Assembly: GCA_030015575.1 (NCBI GenBank)
Contig: JASDDO010000024.1
Coordinates: 222,290,996 to 222,354,995 of the forward strand
Direction of reading: 5' to 3'
DNA: 64,000 nt
Source of the DNA: Agapanthus africanus
Taxonomy: Eukaryota > Streptophyta > Magnoliopsida > Asparagales > Amaryllidaceae
Part shown: positions 1 to 12,084 of the stretch, piece by piece
Layout of the letters: each line of letters starts with the position of its first letter
How positions within the stretch are numbered: position 1 is the first letter of the stretch
Program-made: the position numbers and the translations under genes
Notes under the pieces: generated by a model
What the model was told of the DNA's origin: nothing
The model's database searches: none
The model's input: only the letters and a program-made list of their open reading frames with translations

Positions 1-313
1 CTAGATCTCTTACTTTTTTTCCATGTCACTAGATCTTCAACAAATTACTGTAAATCTTTATGATTCTCAAAAAATAACTTCACATACTGGGATTATTTTT
101 AATTAACCTTTCCTGCATCCTGTAGTCGATTTTAGTATAATTGCTGAAAAACCCCCAATGGATTGGTAACCGGATTTATAGAACCTATACCTCAGCTTAA
201 AAATAATCCCCGTAACAGGGGTCTTGGAAATTTCTCAATTTCTATGCAAAAAAAAAAACTCACGATTATGTGATGCGCCATTTTTCTTTCCTTTGTTTAT
301 GTTATTTTTACAG

Positions 314-1198
314 GATAAGGCTGCTTTTATTTTCTGTGTCGAGGATAGAGCTCTTTTCTGCCGCGATTGCGACGAGGCAATCCATGTTGCTGGTACTCTA
401 TCGGGTAATCACCAGCGTTACCTAGCAACAGGTATTCGTGTGGCCCTAGGTTCAATATGCAACAGCTCTAAAAAAGATCGCTTTGAACCTCCAAATCAAA
501 ATTTTGCGGTCGTAGACCCAAAGACTGCAGCAACCCAAGAAAGCACCTCGGCCTTTTCGCCCTCAGCATGGGCTGTTGACGAGTTCCTACAAATTCCTGA
601 TTATGAATTTAGCGACAAGGTATGGACTCGTTAAAACTAGGCCAAATTGCACTAAGATTCCACTAACTATTGGTGTTCTTCACTGCATACTATAACTTTA
701 TAACTTGTATATAAATCATATACTTGGTCACTTGCAAATAAATACCATAAAATTTAAACAATGCAATCTAATATGATGTATTGTACTATTAGAAAATTGC
801 TGAAAGTTGGTGTCAAGTACTTGCAAGTGACTAAGTCTGGTATTTATTCGCAATTCATATATTTTATTGTGTTCATCTAAAGTATTTCCAACAGGTTATG
901 GTATTTAGCTAATATTATGCCTTTAAACTATTCTGAGTCTTCTCAAGAATTATTTTTCACTCTTGATTCAATGAACTTGCAGAAAGAGCCTGTTGTTGGG
1001 TTTGGAGAGCTTGATTGGTTTGCAAATATCGGTCTATTCAATGAAGAAATTCCCAAAGGAAACATGACGGCAGCTGAAGTCCCCGAACTCTTCCCTACCC
1101 AAAATACAAGCAATACAGCATTCTACAGAACTAGCAAGAAGCCAAGGATTGAAATTTCAAATGAGGAAGATTATTTCACTGTTCCTGATCTAGGATAA
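314..1198 (+). CDS. BBX24: B-box zinc-finger protein, BBX24/25 (STO/STH) type, 3' exons only
   Basis: Two exons can be read: 314-619 and 983-1198 (stop 1196-1198). The intron 620-982 has GT (620) and AG (981-982) borders, and both junctions fall between codons, so the frame joins cleanly. The first exon holds a complete second B-box: FCVEDRALFCRDCDEAIH followed by the NHQRYL helix, with the Cys/Asp/His zinc ligands present. The second exon ends in KKPRIE and then YFTVPDLG, the conserved tail of the STO/BBX24-BBX25 group. In Arabidopsis these are nuclear transcriptional co-regulators of light signalling that act with HY5 and COP1. The first exon, with B-box 1 and the start codon, must lie upstream of the window; bases 1-313 look like intron ending in a T-rich tract and CAG at 311-313. 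No disabling change is visible. The BBX family is certain; the choice between BBX24 and BBX25 is an inference from the tail motif. Confidence 0.85.
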
Positions 1199-3199
1199 AA
1201 GTGTGGCAATAGATTTCTATGTATCATGGTAATGCTTTTCTATCTGACATTTATGCATCTATCTACCCACATGCAGATATGTGCATAAATGATGGATATT
1301 TATGTTCATGGTTCTTCTACCTGAGTGACTTGTAGGTGGAACATGTTTGAGTGTAGTTAAATTTGGTGAGCTTGGTTCTGTTACTGATTATTTGGAAGTG
1401 GCTGATAAGCATGGTTTGTGTTGGTCGTTTTGGTTGTTTATATGTGTTTTAAGTTCAATTCTCACTTTGCAGAACTTATATAGTTTCTGTTATAGCTAGG
1501 AAGTCATCAGAACTTTGCAATGAAAAGACACCAACCATATTATCGACATGCTTCACTGTGGACTAAACAAGAGACAAGAAGTAGAACGCCTAAATGGAAC
1601 CAGCATCTAATTCTTTATACTCGATTTCTTCGTAAGTTTTCAAAATTTGAAGATTACGGAAATTAAGAGGCCGCACTTCCTACTGCCCATACTAAGGCTA
1701 AAAAATCTGCATTATCACTGGTCTTTCCTGCTACCACTAATCCATTTGTTACCCAGCACCCCAATATACTGAAAACTTTAGAGAATGGCCCGGACCCAAG
1801 AAACGAATCCATGTTTTCAGATCAGATGCACAACTTTTTTCAGAGTTTTGTGCACGCAGATTTTGTTAAACATGAACTCAAACAGTCTGCCCGTTAGCAT
1901 CAGTTGGTGCCTGACTATCAATATATAGTGTTGGATAATATCATAATACTATCAGCGACCATAAAGTATAAGCACTCTGGGATGTAAAATATATATCTTC
2001 TCACCATCCCCATAGTGTACAAGACAAATGTATGCAAAGACATTTGCACATATACTTATTGAGTTGAATTAAGGAAAGAATGGGGAGGAAATGTTCAATA
2101 AATCACAAGTTTTAATAGAGAACACATTACTCATTTACTCTTCATCAAGAACAAGTCCTTACATAAAACGATAATTAATATAAATATGGACCAAACATCG
2201 CATCCAAGTTACAAAAGCAGGAAATGCATCTTGCTTCTATACAACTCTATATGTGATTAAACACATCAAGCAGTGTTCCATCATTAAGGTTAAGAAGGGA
2301 GGTAATTGTCCAAAAAATCTTGAGCTTCTCATGAACGCCTCATACCTGGTTATAATTTAGATCTGAAGGTTGTGGAGAGTCCTTTAATTATCCTCTTTAA
2401 AACGGGTTTCCGTGAGCCTGAATGTTAAACAGAACATCACCTGCAGAGGTAAACAACTAAGGAATCATGATGGCTACATTAATATGCAAAATACATGAAA
2501 TTTACATAAGAATTCAGAAAACAGATGGAAATACTGGTAAACCATCTTTGACGATATTGGGGGTTGAACAGAGTTCTGAGGCAGGAGTAAAAGAAAATGC
2601 AGATTATAAGAACTTGACTTCAACTAAAGGACAGCAAAAATAAAATGAAGTCGCGCAATCAAATGATTTACACTTCATAGGCATGGAATTATAGGAAACA
2701 GATAACTCTGTTTTCAATAATATGTATCTGAAAACAGTAAGAGATACAAGAGATAAACTGCACACCAAAAAAAAGGGTTGAGTTTAAAAGATATGCATCT
2801 TAATCGGTTTTATAAACCTTCTGCTTAATGAATGATAACATTTGCCATAAAATTCAAAATAATGAGAATCCCTACGAATTAAAATAGGATGGGTACTCAA
2901 TTGTTTGGACTCTGTTTACCCTCTTTAGCACCTCTAACGAACAGAAGTTTAAAATAGATGGGGGATTAAACAAATCAAGTATTTGTGTTTAATATTTGAT
3001 CAGAATATCCTGGGTTTTGAGACTTCCTATAGGCACAAGCACCTATAATGAATTACACCCTATTGTCTCAGGAAAAACCTAAACAGGATACCACACTAGG
3101 TTGCATAAAATCATCGTTTAAGTAAGGATTATATGTATGTATATAAGATAGTTGCAAGAGATGAATAGAATAAACGAATATCATAATATTTTATTCATT
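1199..3199. other. Intergenic sequence downstream of BBX gene, no confident gene
   Basis: AT-rich unique-looking sequence. The first few hundred bases should hold the BBX 3' UTR, but no clear poly(A) signal fixes its end. Two short - strand stretches (2397-2440 and 2247-2338) have good-looking splice acceptors and short open reading to a stop, and could be alternative last exons of an unseen gene; this is weak and is described among the findings. No repeat, RNA gene or transposon terminus was recognised. Confidence 0.4.
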
Positions 3200-5740
3200 T
3201 CATTCACATCATATACATTAGAATGTAAATTACATCAAAACAACGACCGAGCCTTTTATCCTAAGCATATGGAGTAAGCTACATGAACCAACATGAGAAT
3301 CACGCCAGGTCGAACATATGAATGCTCCTCCACTCACTCCTATCAAAGAATATATACTTTCATTAAAGCCTTTAGCATCCATATCTTTTCGTATCGACTC
3401 CATCCACGTTTTCTTCGATCTCCCTTTAGCTATTTTTACTTGGCCTAAATCGAGAATATTCATTCGTCGAAGTGGTGCTTCCGTAGGTCTGCGTCGCACA
3501 TGACTAAACCATCTTAGACGGTTTTTTCGCATCTCTCCTCCACAGGTGCTACACAAACCTTTACACGAATATCTTCGTTTCACACCTTATCTTTTCTAGT
3601 ATTACCACACATCCAACGAAACATTCGCATATCTGTTACATGCATCTTCTATGCATGATGTTTCTTTAGAGTTCAGCATTCCGTATCATATAATAAGGCA
3701 AGCCGTATAGCGCTTCGATAAAACTTCTCTTTCAACCCTAACGGAAAGTTACGATCGCACAAAATCCATGTTACACTCCTCCATTTCAACCAACTAGTCT
3801 GAATCCTCTGGTTGACATCACTATCGATCTTCCCATTCTTTTAGATGGTGAAACCTAGATATCTAAATTGATCGCTCGATAATATCTCTTGCTCATCCGG
3901 TGTTGTACCACTGTGATCTTGACTTCTCTGTTTATTAAATTTGCATTGCATATATGATGTCTTAGACCTACTCAATCTAAACCACGTGATTCCAACGTTT
4001 GCCTCTATAACTCTAATTTGGTATTAACCCCGGTTTTCGTCTCATTTACCAAAATATCATCAGCGAATAACATACACCAAGATACCTCAACCTGAATAGA
4101 TCTAGTAAATTCATCCATCACTTTGGCAAATAAGAATGAACTTGAAACAGATCCTTGATGCAAGCCAATTGTGATTGAAAATCACCCGTTAGGTTGCCGC
4201 AGGTCCTTACATTTACCACTACTCCATCATACATGTCTTTGATTATATCAATGTACCTGATTAGGACTCCCTTCTTCATCATTGTCCGCCATAATACCTC
4301 TCCAGGTATCTTATCATAAGTTTTTTTCTAAATCAATAAAAACCATATGCAAATCCTTTCTCCTCTCGAAAACGTTCGATAAGTTAACGAAGTAAATGAA
4401 TATCCTCTGTCGTCGATCGTCCAGGTATGCACCCAAACCGCTTCTATGTTATTTTAACATCCTGCCTTAGCCTGTGTTCAATCACCCTCCCAAACCTTCA
4501 TGGTGTGACATATAAATTTTATTCCACGGTAGTTTGAGCAACTTTGAATGCCACCTTTGTTCTTGTAGAGAGATACAAGGATACTCTTTCTCCACTCATT
4601 TGACTTCTTTTTTGTTTTCTCAAATCTTATTAAATGGGTTCGTCAACCATCTAACACCTATCTCTCCTAAGTATCTTCATACATCAATACGAATCCCGTT
4701 TGGACCAACAGCTTTTCTTGATTTCATCCTTTTCAAAGCCTCTATTATATCAGGTATTCTTATTCTACGTATGAAATCACAGTTTATATCTTGAGATTGA
4801 ATGACAAGTTCATCCAAATCCTTAGTAAAGCTCTCATTGAACAACTTATCAATATAATTTCTCCGCATTTTCTTGATATTCTCATCTCGAACTAAAACCT
4901 TATGATCTTTATCTTTGACACACTTCACCGCACACAAGTCTGGTCTTTCTTTCTCTCGTCCGAGCAATCCTGTATTTATTTTTTTCAGCCTTCTTGATGT
5001 CCAACTTCTAGTACATCTCTTTGTAGACCTTAGTTTTGACTTTCCGAACAGCTTTCTTAACATCCTTTTTCGCTATCTTATATTTCTCAAATCTCTCTAC
5101 ATCTCTATAAGAACCCTTCTTGATTTTAATAGCAAACTTTACTTTTCCAGTCCACCATGATGTGTCCTTAAATGGTGGAGCATCACCTCTCGACTCACCA
5201 AGTAGATCTCTAACTACCCTCTTAACGCAACTAGCCATCCTATTCCATGTGTCTGAATCATTTTCGAACTTCCAATCAGCCTTTTGAATTACACGATCCA
5301 CAAAGGTTTCTTGGTTACCTTACTTCAGTCGCCACTATTTAATTTTAGGCTTTATCTTACGTCTAATCTTCTCAGGTTCTCTTCTAAACCGAACATCTAG
5401 AACTAAAAGTCTATGTTGAGTAGTTACACTTTCACCTGGCACTACCTTACAATCGATGCAACAAGCTCTATCTATCTTTCTAGTCAGAAAAAATTCTATT
5501 TGACCAGCACTCGATTCACTCTTAAAGGCAATCAAGTGAAACTCTCTTTTCCTAAACCAAGTATTTACTAAGATCAAGTCATAAGATAAGGCAAAAACTA
5601 AAATCGAGTTACCTGCTTCATTCCTCTGTCCAAAACCAAAACCTCTATGGATAGTATTAAACTCACTACGATTAGTACCTACATGTCCATTATGATCCCC
5701 ACCAATAAATAACTTCTCTTTACTGTGTATCCTTTGCACC
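3200..5740 (-). mobile_element. RTE-type non-LTR retrotransposon (LINE), 5'-truncated and decayed
   Basis: Read on the - strand, fragments follow the order of a plant RTE-clade LINE. 5739-5335 is the endonuclease, with FIGGDHNGHVG, then FGFGQRNEAG and the TQHRLLVLDVRF end. 5301-4677 is the linker leading into reverse transcriptase, ending LKRMKSRKAVGPNGI. The catalytic FADD of reverse transcriptase is readable near 4040-4070 as MLFADDILVNET. 3583-3230 is the C-terminal region, with LRWFSHVRRRP and GRSKKTWME. Frames change between fragments (for example around 5010-5060) and stops intervene, so it is a pseudo-element. The 5' side ends abruptly at 5740 where a family A LTR begins, and no matching remainder is seen on the far side. 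The 3' limit near 3200 is approximate. Confidence 0.85.
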
Positions 5741-6282
5741 TATAGGGTGTTTTTCGTCACCCCATTGAGATGGGAATACGCACGCGCTTGTCAGGCGTAT
5801 ACTACAGATTCCCCCTGTCTAGGGTAAGCCGGGATTTAATAATTGTGGGGATCCGAATCTCCGGCAGCCGCGGACTAAGCTGCCGTTAATTACCCATCGC
5901 CTTAGAAGCGAGGGAACCTCCGATTAACGGGTTAAACTGGTCATGCGAACTCAATGTGCAGTGTACGTGTGTTGTGTTTTGAAAGGAGGGTTTTGGATAT
6001 ATTGGGAGCCACGCAGAGTTTTTACGGGGGTCCCGCTATCCGGATAGCGGGCTGGGGGTCAAGGGAGCTAGCAGCCCCCTTGCAGGGTGCGGGGCAGCGT
6101 CCCGTTAGAAATTTTTTTCTAACAGGGACAGTGTCGTGGAGCACGTGTGTGTGCAAATATATATACATATGTATATGTATATGTATGTACATAAAAAGAG
6201 GGGGGAAAAGCATCCAAAGGATGCGTGGGGGCGGCACTTTGGGCACTGTGCGCCTAGGTGCTGTGCGCTCAGGCGCAAGTGC

Positions 6283-6700
6283 GCCACGTGTCAACACGGG
6301 GGCGACTTGCGCTCGAGCGCCTGCGCTTGAGCGCAAGCGCGCCACGTGTCGGCACGGGGGAGACTTGCGTCTGAGCGCTTGCGCTCGAGCGCAAGCGCGC
6401 CACGTGTCGGCACCGGGGAGACTTGCGCTCGAGCGCTTGCGCTCGAGCGCAAGCGCGCCACGTGTCGGTACCGGGGCGACTTGCGCTCGGGCGCTTGCGC
6501 TCGAGCGCAAGCGCGCCACGTGTCGGCACCGGGGCGCTTGCGCTCGAGCGCAAGCACGCCACGTGTCGGCACGCGGGGCGACTTGCGCTCGGGCACTTGC
6601 GCTTGGGCGCAAGCGCGCCACGTGTCGGCACCGGGGCGACTTGCGCTCGGGCGCTTGCGTTTGAGCGCAAGCGCGCCACGTGTCGGCACGCGGGCGCTCT
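6283..6700. repeat. 58-bp tandem repeat with G-box/ABRE core, 8 units
   Basis: GCCACGTGTC recurs at 6283, 6341, 6399, 6457, 6515, 6558, 6617 and 6675, i.e. every 58 bp except for one shortened 43-bp unit. Each unit also holds a GC-rich palindrome with core CTTGCGCTCGAGCGCAAG or a variant. GCCACGTGTC is the reverse complement of GACACGTGGC, the classic ABA-responsive/G-box site bound by plant bZIP and bHLH factors. The same array is present in copy 2 at 57189-57604. Long Ala/Arg-rich reading frames across it are by-products of base composition. Confidence 0.9.
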
Positions 6701-6786
6701 GCGCTTGAGCGCCGGCGAGAAAAAGAGGCTTTTAGCCTAAGAAACAGAAGCTATGCTTCAGAAAGGAAATATTTGTTGTGTGTGTG

Positions 6787-6840
<54 letters not shown>
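6787..6840. repeat. (TA)n microsatellite
   Basis: An uninterrupted TA run of about 25 units after a TGTGTGTATG lead-in, inside the LTR. The equivalent part of copy 2 (57070-57125) has only a short, imperfect TA/CA stretch at a different place, so length here is likely unstable. Confidence 0.9.
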
Positions 6841-6842
<2 letters not shown>

Positions 6843-7487
6843 ATGGAGTTAAAACTCCTAATGTTTTGAAGCTGATGAAGGGGGTTCTTCTTCTTCCTCC
6901 TGTTGTTTGGCCGGATCTTGAAGATCAAGATGTAGAAGATTTTAAAAATCACTCCTTTTTGAGATCCGATGGAAGGTCTGAGTTCCCCTTGTGGGTTTTG
7001 TGGTGGAAAACTACTTAGTTTTTGAAGAGAAAGAGTAAAACTCCTGATTTAATTCAAATGAAATGAAAAGGTTTAGAACCTTGGAGAAGGAGCAGGAGAC
7101 ACAAAGAACCCTAGGTTTTTTGAGGGGAATGAAAAGTCTTACTTTTTTATTCATCATGTTGCATTTTATAGGCTTACATATTTACATATAGCCCCTTGGG
7201 CTTTACAAAAATGGCATTTTAGCCATCCCATGGCTCATGTGCCATTTCATTTTTGCATATAAGCCATAGGCTTACAAAATATTGGCTTTATGCCCATTTT
7301 GTTTACATTCATGCATAAACAATTACATAAAAATTATTTATTACATGATTTTGTTGTTGGCATGGGGAGGCTGGCCGCGGGCTCGACTTGGGCATGGGCC
7401 CGCTTGACCTAGGCTTGGGCCCACCTAGCTTTGGGGTTGACCTTGACTTTGACTCGGTCAACAGGGGTGTAAATTTTTACCCCAACA

Positions 7488-7700
7488 AATTTCCCCCCGT
7501 CAATAAATGCACACAGCATATGTGGGTCGTATGCATGAAATTGATGGATCTTCTTTTGCATGGAGGCGACTTGTTTTGGTTCCCACTTTTTAGGATGCAC
7601 TGCCCTTTTAACGACATGGACGGTCGGCGCTCTGTTACGAAGCGATTTGGGTTCCCACTTTGCGGGAGCCTGCACTGCCCTTTTTCCGACATAGATTTAT
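7488..7700 (-). mobile_element. Interior remnant of family A element next to its 3' LTR
   Basis: This matches 58383-58620 beside the LTR of the second family A element, including the PPT-like run (GGGGGGAAATT on the - strand) and CGACATGGACGGTCGG, the founder of the 30-bp repeat that is expanded 16-fold in the second copy. Homology stops at about 7695-7700, where the truncated 5' LTR of the next element begins. The rest of this element is missing. Confidence 0.75.
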
Positions 7701-9120
7701 TGATGATTTGGATTCGGATTTCTATGAGATTTTCTGGATTTGGGGGAAAACCGCAAAACTTGTATAAGCTTCTTCCCTCTCTTTTAAATAAAAAGTGCGG
7801 TTTTCCCATGATGTATGAGTCGTCCACCATGAGTTTGCTGATGGATTTCGAGACCCGATTCGAGGAGTGGAGGAACCGTTTCGGGTACATGGTGGGCCCG
7901 GTGCGGTACCCGGGACAAGAGGATCGTGTTGTTGACGTTGAGCCTGGCAGGGGAGCACTACCGACCGGTGATTTTACCCGACGCGTCGGATATCCGGAGG
8001 ATACCGTCATGGTCTTGAGATGGATGGTAGGGGCCGGTCTGGACTGACGGCACCCTAGATATTGTGATTGAGACATTAAGATTTTGAGATTTGAGGTACA
8101 GAGATTGTGACACAGAGATATCCAGGTATTTGGACACTTGTTTTGTGTCGATGCTGGGCACTGTTTTATGCTGATTTCATTTATGGTACCCCATTTTTAA
8201 AATACAGAAATCTCACTGATTTATGAAAGAAGTTTTATTCAGTACATGCTTTCTGTTTCATGCATTCATACATCATCCATATGATATATCGCTATCTGAG
8301 GCACTGACACGGGCACATGAGATTACACTCGGTTAGATATTACCCTAGCCATTGTTATAGGCTGCATGTTATACATATATTTGAGGATATATTATGATCA
8401 TTGACCTAGGTTGCGTTATTTATGCGATTTCTGTTCGTAGATATTTTTCTACTCACGAGTTGGCAACTCACCCCCGTTGTGCCCCAGTTTCTTGCAGGTT
8501 TTGCCGTACAGGTTTCATTACGGCTTTGCTGACACTGCTTCCCATTTCCGGGTGACTTGCTAGTAGGTGGGTTCACTTGTATCGTACCCCCATTATATAT
8601 CTTGTATATCATTATTCTGTTGTATCTAGAAGTTCCATCAACCAAACATGTATTTATTTTGAGATAGAGACCAGTGATGTTATTCCTTCGACCTTAGAGT
8701 CGCGCGTTATATTTCTGTGGTTTTCTTGTGGTTTTGAGTTTCCTTTTGAATTTTGATCCTCGCCGTTGGCGTTGTATATTATATTGCTTGTGTGGTTGTG
8801 ACCGTCGATTGACGAAGGCTAGCTCCCGTTTGGGGATGCCTTTTTTATTGATTTCGTATACTATTCATGTTGTATCCCGTTTGGGGGCCAGTATTTACAA
8901 AGAAGACTCTGCCGAAATTTTTGGGAAATATTTGATGTTTTTTTTAAACCGCATAATTCGGCTTATGCTATTAAACTACTTGATTTTAAATTGGTTTTCC
9001 TTCACTCTACTACTTTTCTTGGTTTGGATTTCTGGGTTTTCGGCTAACTTAGATTACGTACGTCTCGAGACGTTTCGTAGTTTAAGTGCCGGTCATGTTC
9101 CGTACTTTCGGGACGTGACA
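7701..9120 (+). repeat. Truncated 5' LTR of the outer chromovirus-like element
   Basis: Contains only the last 1420 bp of the LTR, nearly identical to 50412-51831 apart from scattered substitutions and very short indels. It ends CGTGACA at 9120. The break at 7701 joins it directly to family A interior sequence with no TSD-like match, suggesting deletion or unequal recombination rather than a clean insertion. A reading frame at 7388-8047 crosses this junction and is not a gene. Confidence 0.8.
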
Positions 9121-9124
9121 AAGT

Positions 9125-9136
9125 TGGTATCAGAGC
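9125..9136 (+). promoter_or_regulatory. Primer-binding site, initiator Met tRNA
   Basis: TGGTATCAGAGC lies four bases after the 5' LTR end at 9120. This is the standard plant primer site for minus-strand DNA synthesis from tRNA-iMet, and it fixes the element's orientation as +. Confidence 0.9.
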
Positions 9137-11045
9137 GTTAGGTTTTACCTTCGGAGCGTAGGATGACCCTTGGTTGATGGAATAGGTGACTAAAATAGAG
9201 TGACGTACCGTAGGTATGTTCCGCGGCATATTTACGATACGCTACTCCACTTAAGAAGCCTTAGGATGTACATTTCTTTGCTCAGTATTATATTCATTCC
9301 GATCTAGCCTCATCAGTACCAGTTATGGTTTTGCTGTCATGATTACGGGCAGGAAAAGCTACGGCTAGAGTTGCGGTCAGCACGAGCTCGTCACGAACGA
9401 GGACTGACCAGGGCGAAATTCCGGCGACACACGATTGCGGAGATGTGTCTTTTTACTGTGTTTCCGCGCCACGAGCGTTTGGCGGATCGCCTTTATGAGG
9501 TTACTCGGATGTGCTGATCGACACTAGAGGATTGAGCCAATGATAGAGGCCAGCCAGATTTTGATGACCGTTGGTGTATTGCTTAATCATGATGATTGAG
9601 GCACTGTTCAGCGTGCAGACGAGTGAGCCAGTTGTTGCTGCGAGCGACGAGATATCGCCCCATATGTTGGAGCTATTGCAGTACAGGTTGTACTAAGAGA
9701 TGATAGAAGGTCGCTAGTCAACCGAGGATGAATGACTAGGACATGTGGTTCGTTCGCCTACCCGATGAGAGGTCATCAGATAGATTGATTCCAGCAAGAG
9801 ACGACTTCACGCGGAGACGTTGAGAGTCGACAGAGACGATCGAATGTCAGAAACCTATTATTCCAAGTTTAAAGTATTCGGAAGGGCATGCAGGCAATTC
9901 TATGGACCCTCTAGAAGAATGAAACCCTAACTCGACTTAATGACCGTGTGAAAGCCTTTGAACCTTCGGGTTTGCGGCAGTTCTACGGCGCCATTAGTGA
10001 TGCTTGGGTTTGCCCTTCTACGGCTGGACCACCGATGCTGTGGTATGTACTCGATACTATTAAACTGTGCCCAAGATGTTGAGCTCTTGGGGGATTATGG
10101 GGTTTTGACGACTCGATCGGATGGCTCGACTTAATTCGGATGCTAGGTGGTGAGATGCATTTCTTGGGAGACTCCCGATACGAGGATAGCCGTTGGAGCT
10201 CAGTCCATGCAGCCGCGACGAGACGAGTCCAAAGCAGACGACATTAGAGAAAAGTGAAGTAAGAGGTTCGTACCAGATCTAGATGAGATGACGTTCCACT
10301 CCGCCGACATCAGAGATGCGATGCGCATGCCGAGGCATGGTACTTGGATTTACCTTCCAGAAGGAGTCGCGATGAGTATGCAGTCGTTCCAGAGCAAGAT
10401 GCAGATATAGGAAAGGACGATGACTTCCGGACAGTTGGCAGAGATGAGACATGGAAGAGACCGTGAGCAGGATTCCTTCCAGGACACTGTTGCAATGATA
10501 CTTGCACCCAGGATCAGATGTGTCACGTACATTCAGAGAGCCAGAGGCTGACGCCAGTGATATGCTGTCTTACGAGTGGTCGCGATGATTGACCGAGAGA
10601 TGACCAGAGAAGTGCCATAACGGGATCATCCCCGTTAGCACACCTGACAGGGCCGATGAGCCGATGGACCGAGAGATTGGTAATTCACAGTGAAGACCTT
10701 GACCCAGGAGTGGTCATTGTTACGCATACCAGCAGGCCAGAGTTCATGATCATCGACGAGACGTCCCACTAGTGACCGCGACAGTTGGCTCGAGATTCTT
10801 AGAGGATGCACTTGAGCGGTACTATTCCGCCATTATTGATTCGATGTTTTGGGTGATTTATTCGCATGATTTGATTTTGATGATTGAGAATTTACGATCT
10901 TTGTACAGTGTTGCACTTGATATCGTTTTCGTGCTTTGGTTTCACATGGTTGTGATTTTACGGTTTTAGACATTTGAGTTGATTTTGTGCGTATGCACGC
11001 ACACGATTTGGTTCCTGCACTCTGTATAGTTTATATATGCTTGCA

Positions 11046-11431
11046 GTACAGTGATACGCCTTTTATGCACTTAGATACACTAGACTTCGATTTCGATTGT
11101 GATACTCGATATTTGTTTTGTGCACCTGATTTGATTTTGCGCATGTTCGGCGCTTGATATTGGATTTCATGATTTCGTGCATGATGGATGCCCCTGGTTT
11201 TGGGTTTTCGCGCATGTTGAGCGCATGTCTTGAGATGCGGTTTTGGTGCACACCAGATGCACTAAATCGAGATTTTTTTTTCGTGCATGTCAGATGCACC
11301 TGATTTTGCTGTCAGGCACACACGTTGCCTACGACAGATGCTTTGTGCACACCCGATGCACTTAGATCTTGTTTCTGTGCACTTATATGGCACGTATATG
11401 GATTTTGATTGTCGTGCGCACCAGACGCACG
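11046..11431. repeat. Array of GTGCA-type inverted repeats
   Basis: A loose tandem array of hairpins with spacers like CACCAGA: GTGCA/TGCAC at 11246-11262, 11283-11299 and 11345-11361; AGGCA/TGCCT at 11314-11330; CGTGCG/CGCACG at 11413-11431; plus GCGC/GCGC near 11141-11155. The arms change together between units. It lies a few hundred bases upstream of the polypurine tract of the outer element. Confidence 0.7.
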
Positions 11432-12071
11432 TAGTATTCATACGCGTATTTTGGGATTGATTTCTTATAGAGCAGTACGTTTTTTTAATGATAATTGCGA
11501 TGTGTTTTCATACTAAGCAGGACTAGTCAGAGGACAGTACCTGAATGTATTTTGCATGCATTGATAGCTATTGAAGGGAATTCCAAAAAGCGAGCTATAG
11601 TCTCAGTATTTACCTACGTGTCTGATATGACGCGAAACGTTTAAAACAAGGAAAACCCTTCTAAATTGTTTCCCAAAACGGCGGAACGTACATTTCAAAC
11701 AAAGGTATATATGTATATAGTTATTTTTTTATGATAGACGTCCGCCACTGTGCAGTGTTATGTGCATTGCACAGCAACTTAAAGGATTTGGCATGCATTT
11801 CTTCCTGGTATTTACATGTATAGTTCCGATTTATAGCATATCGGTCTTGCTTGAGATTTGGCATTCGTGTCTTCACCTTGACTCCGATGATTGCGGGATG
11901 CTTGACGGAGTTTTGATTTCGAGTTATCTACTCATTACTCATGCGCATGCATTGCGCTATGATGCGTTTATGTATTTATGATTTCGGAGCCCCGGCGATT
12001 TGATGGTTTTGGCTGAAATATTTTAGTATTTGGGAGGAGTTTTAATTTAAATTCGGGGACCGAATTTCTTT

Positions 12072-12084
12072 AAGGAGGGAAGAT
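12072..12084 (+). promoter_or_regulatory. Polypurine tract of outer element
   Basis: AAGGAGGGAAGAT immediately precedes the LTR start TGTAACG at 12085. It is the plus-strand primer tract and marks the 5' edge of the 3' LTR. Confidence 0.8.

Larger units (their letters stand above)
5741..7487 (-). mobile_element. LTR of a Tat-lineage Ty3/Gypsy element (family A, copy 1)
   Basis: This 1.75 kb block aligns end to end with 56674-58382, where the same sequence is the 3' LTR of a pol-bearing element. On the - strand it begins TGTTGGGGTAAAAATTT and ends ...CACCCTATA; copy 2 keeps the canonical ...CCCTACA end, so the terminal CA has mutated to TA here. The PPT-like run (CCCCCC on the + strand, 7493-7498) directly follows at higher coordinates, so this is the 3' LTR side of the element. 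It abuts the broken LINE at 5740. It carries eight 58-bp G-box repeats, a TA microsatellite and a T/C-rich stretch. Confidence 0.8.
9121..12084 (+). pseudogene. Decayed or non-coding interior of outer element
   Basis: About 3 kb between primer site and polypurine tract. No reading frame exceeds about 70 codons. A short stretch near 9955-10030 (FEPSGLRQFYGAISDAW) resembles the start of a Ty3/Gypsy gag domain, with aromatic and Trp spacing but no continuity; I rate this weak. No protease, RT, RNase H or integrase motif was found. The last part (about 11046-11431) is an array of small inverted repeats. The element is therefore either an internally deleted copy or a LARD-like non-autonomous family. 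Confidence 0.55.

Noticed and set aside
5954-6740. Long Ala/Arg/Ser-rich frames on both strands (also 57000-57685)
   Set aside because: They are produced by the GC-rich 58-bp repeat, overlap each other in several frames and differ between the two LTR copies.
7388-8047. 219-codon + strand frame
   Set aside because: It crosses the LTR/interior border and the 7700/7701 junction of two different elements.
9125-9136. tRNA-Met gene (also at 41363)
   Set aside because: Only the short complement of the tRNA 3' end is present, directly after an LTR; these are primer-binding sites.
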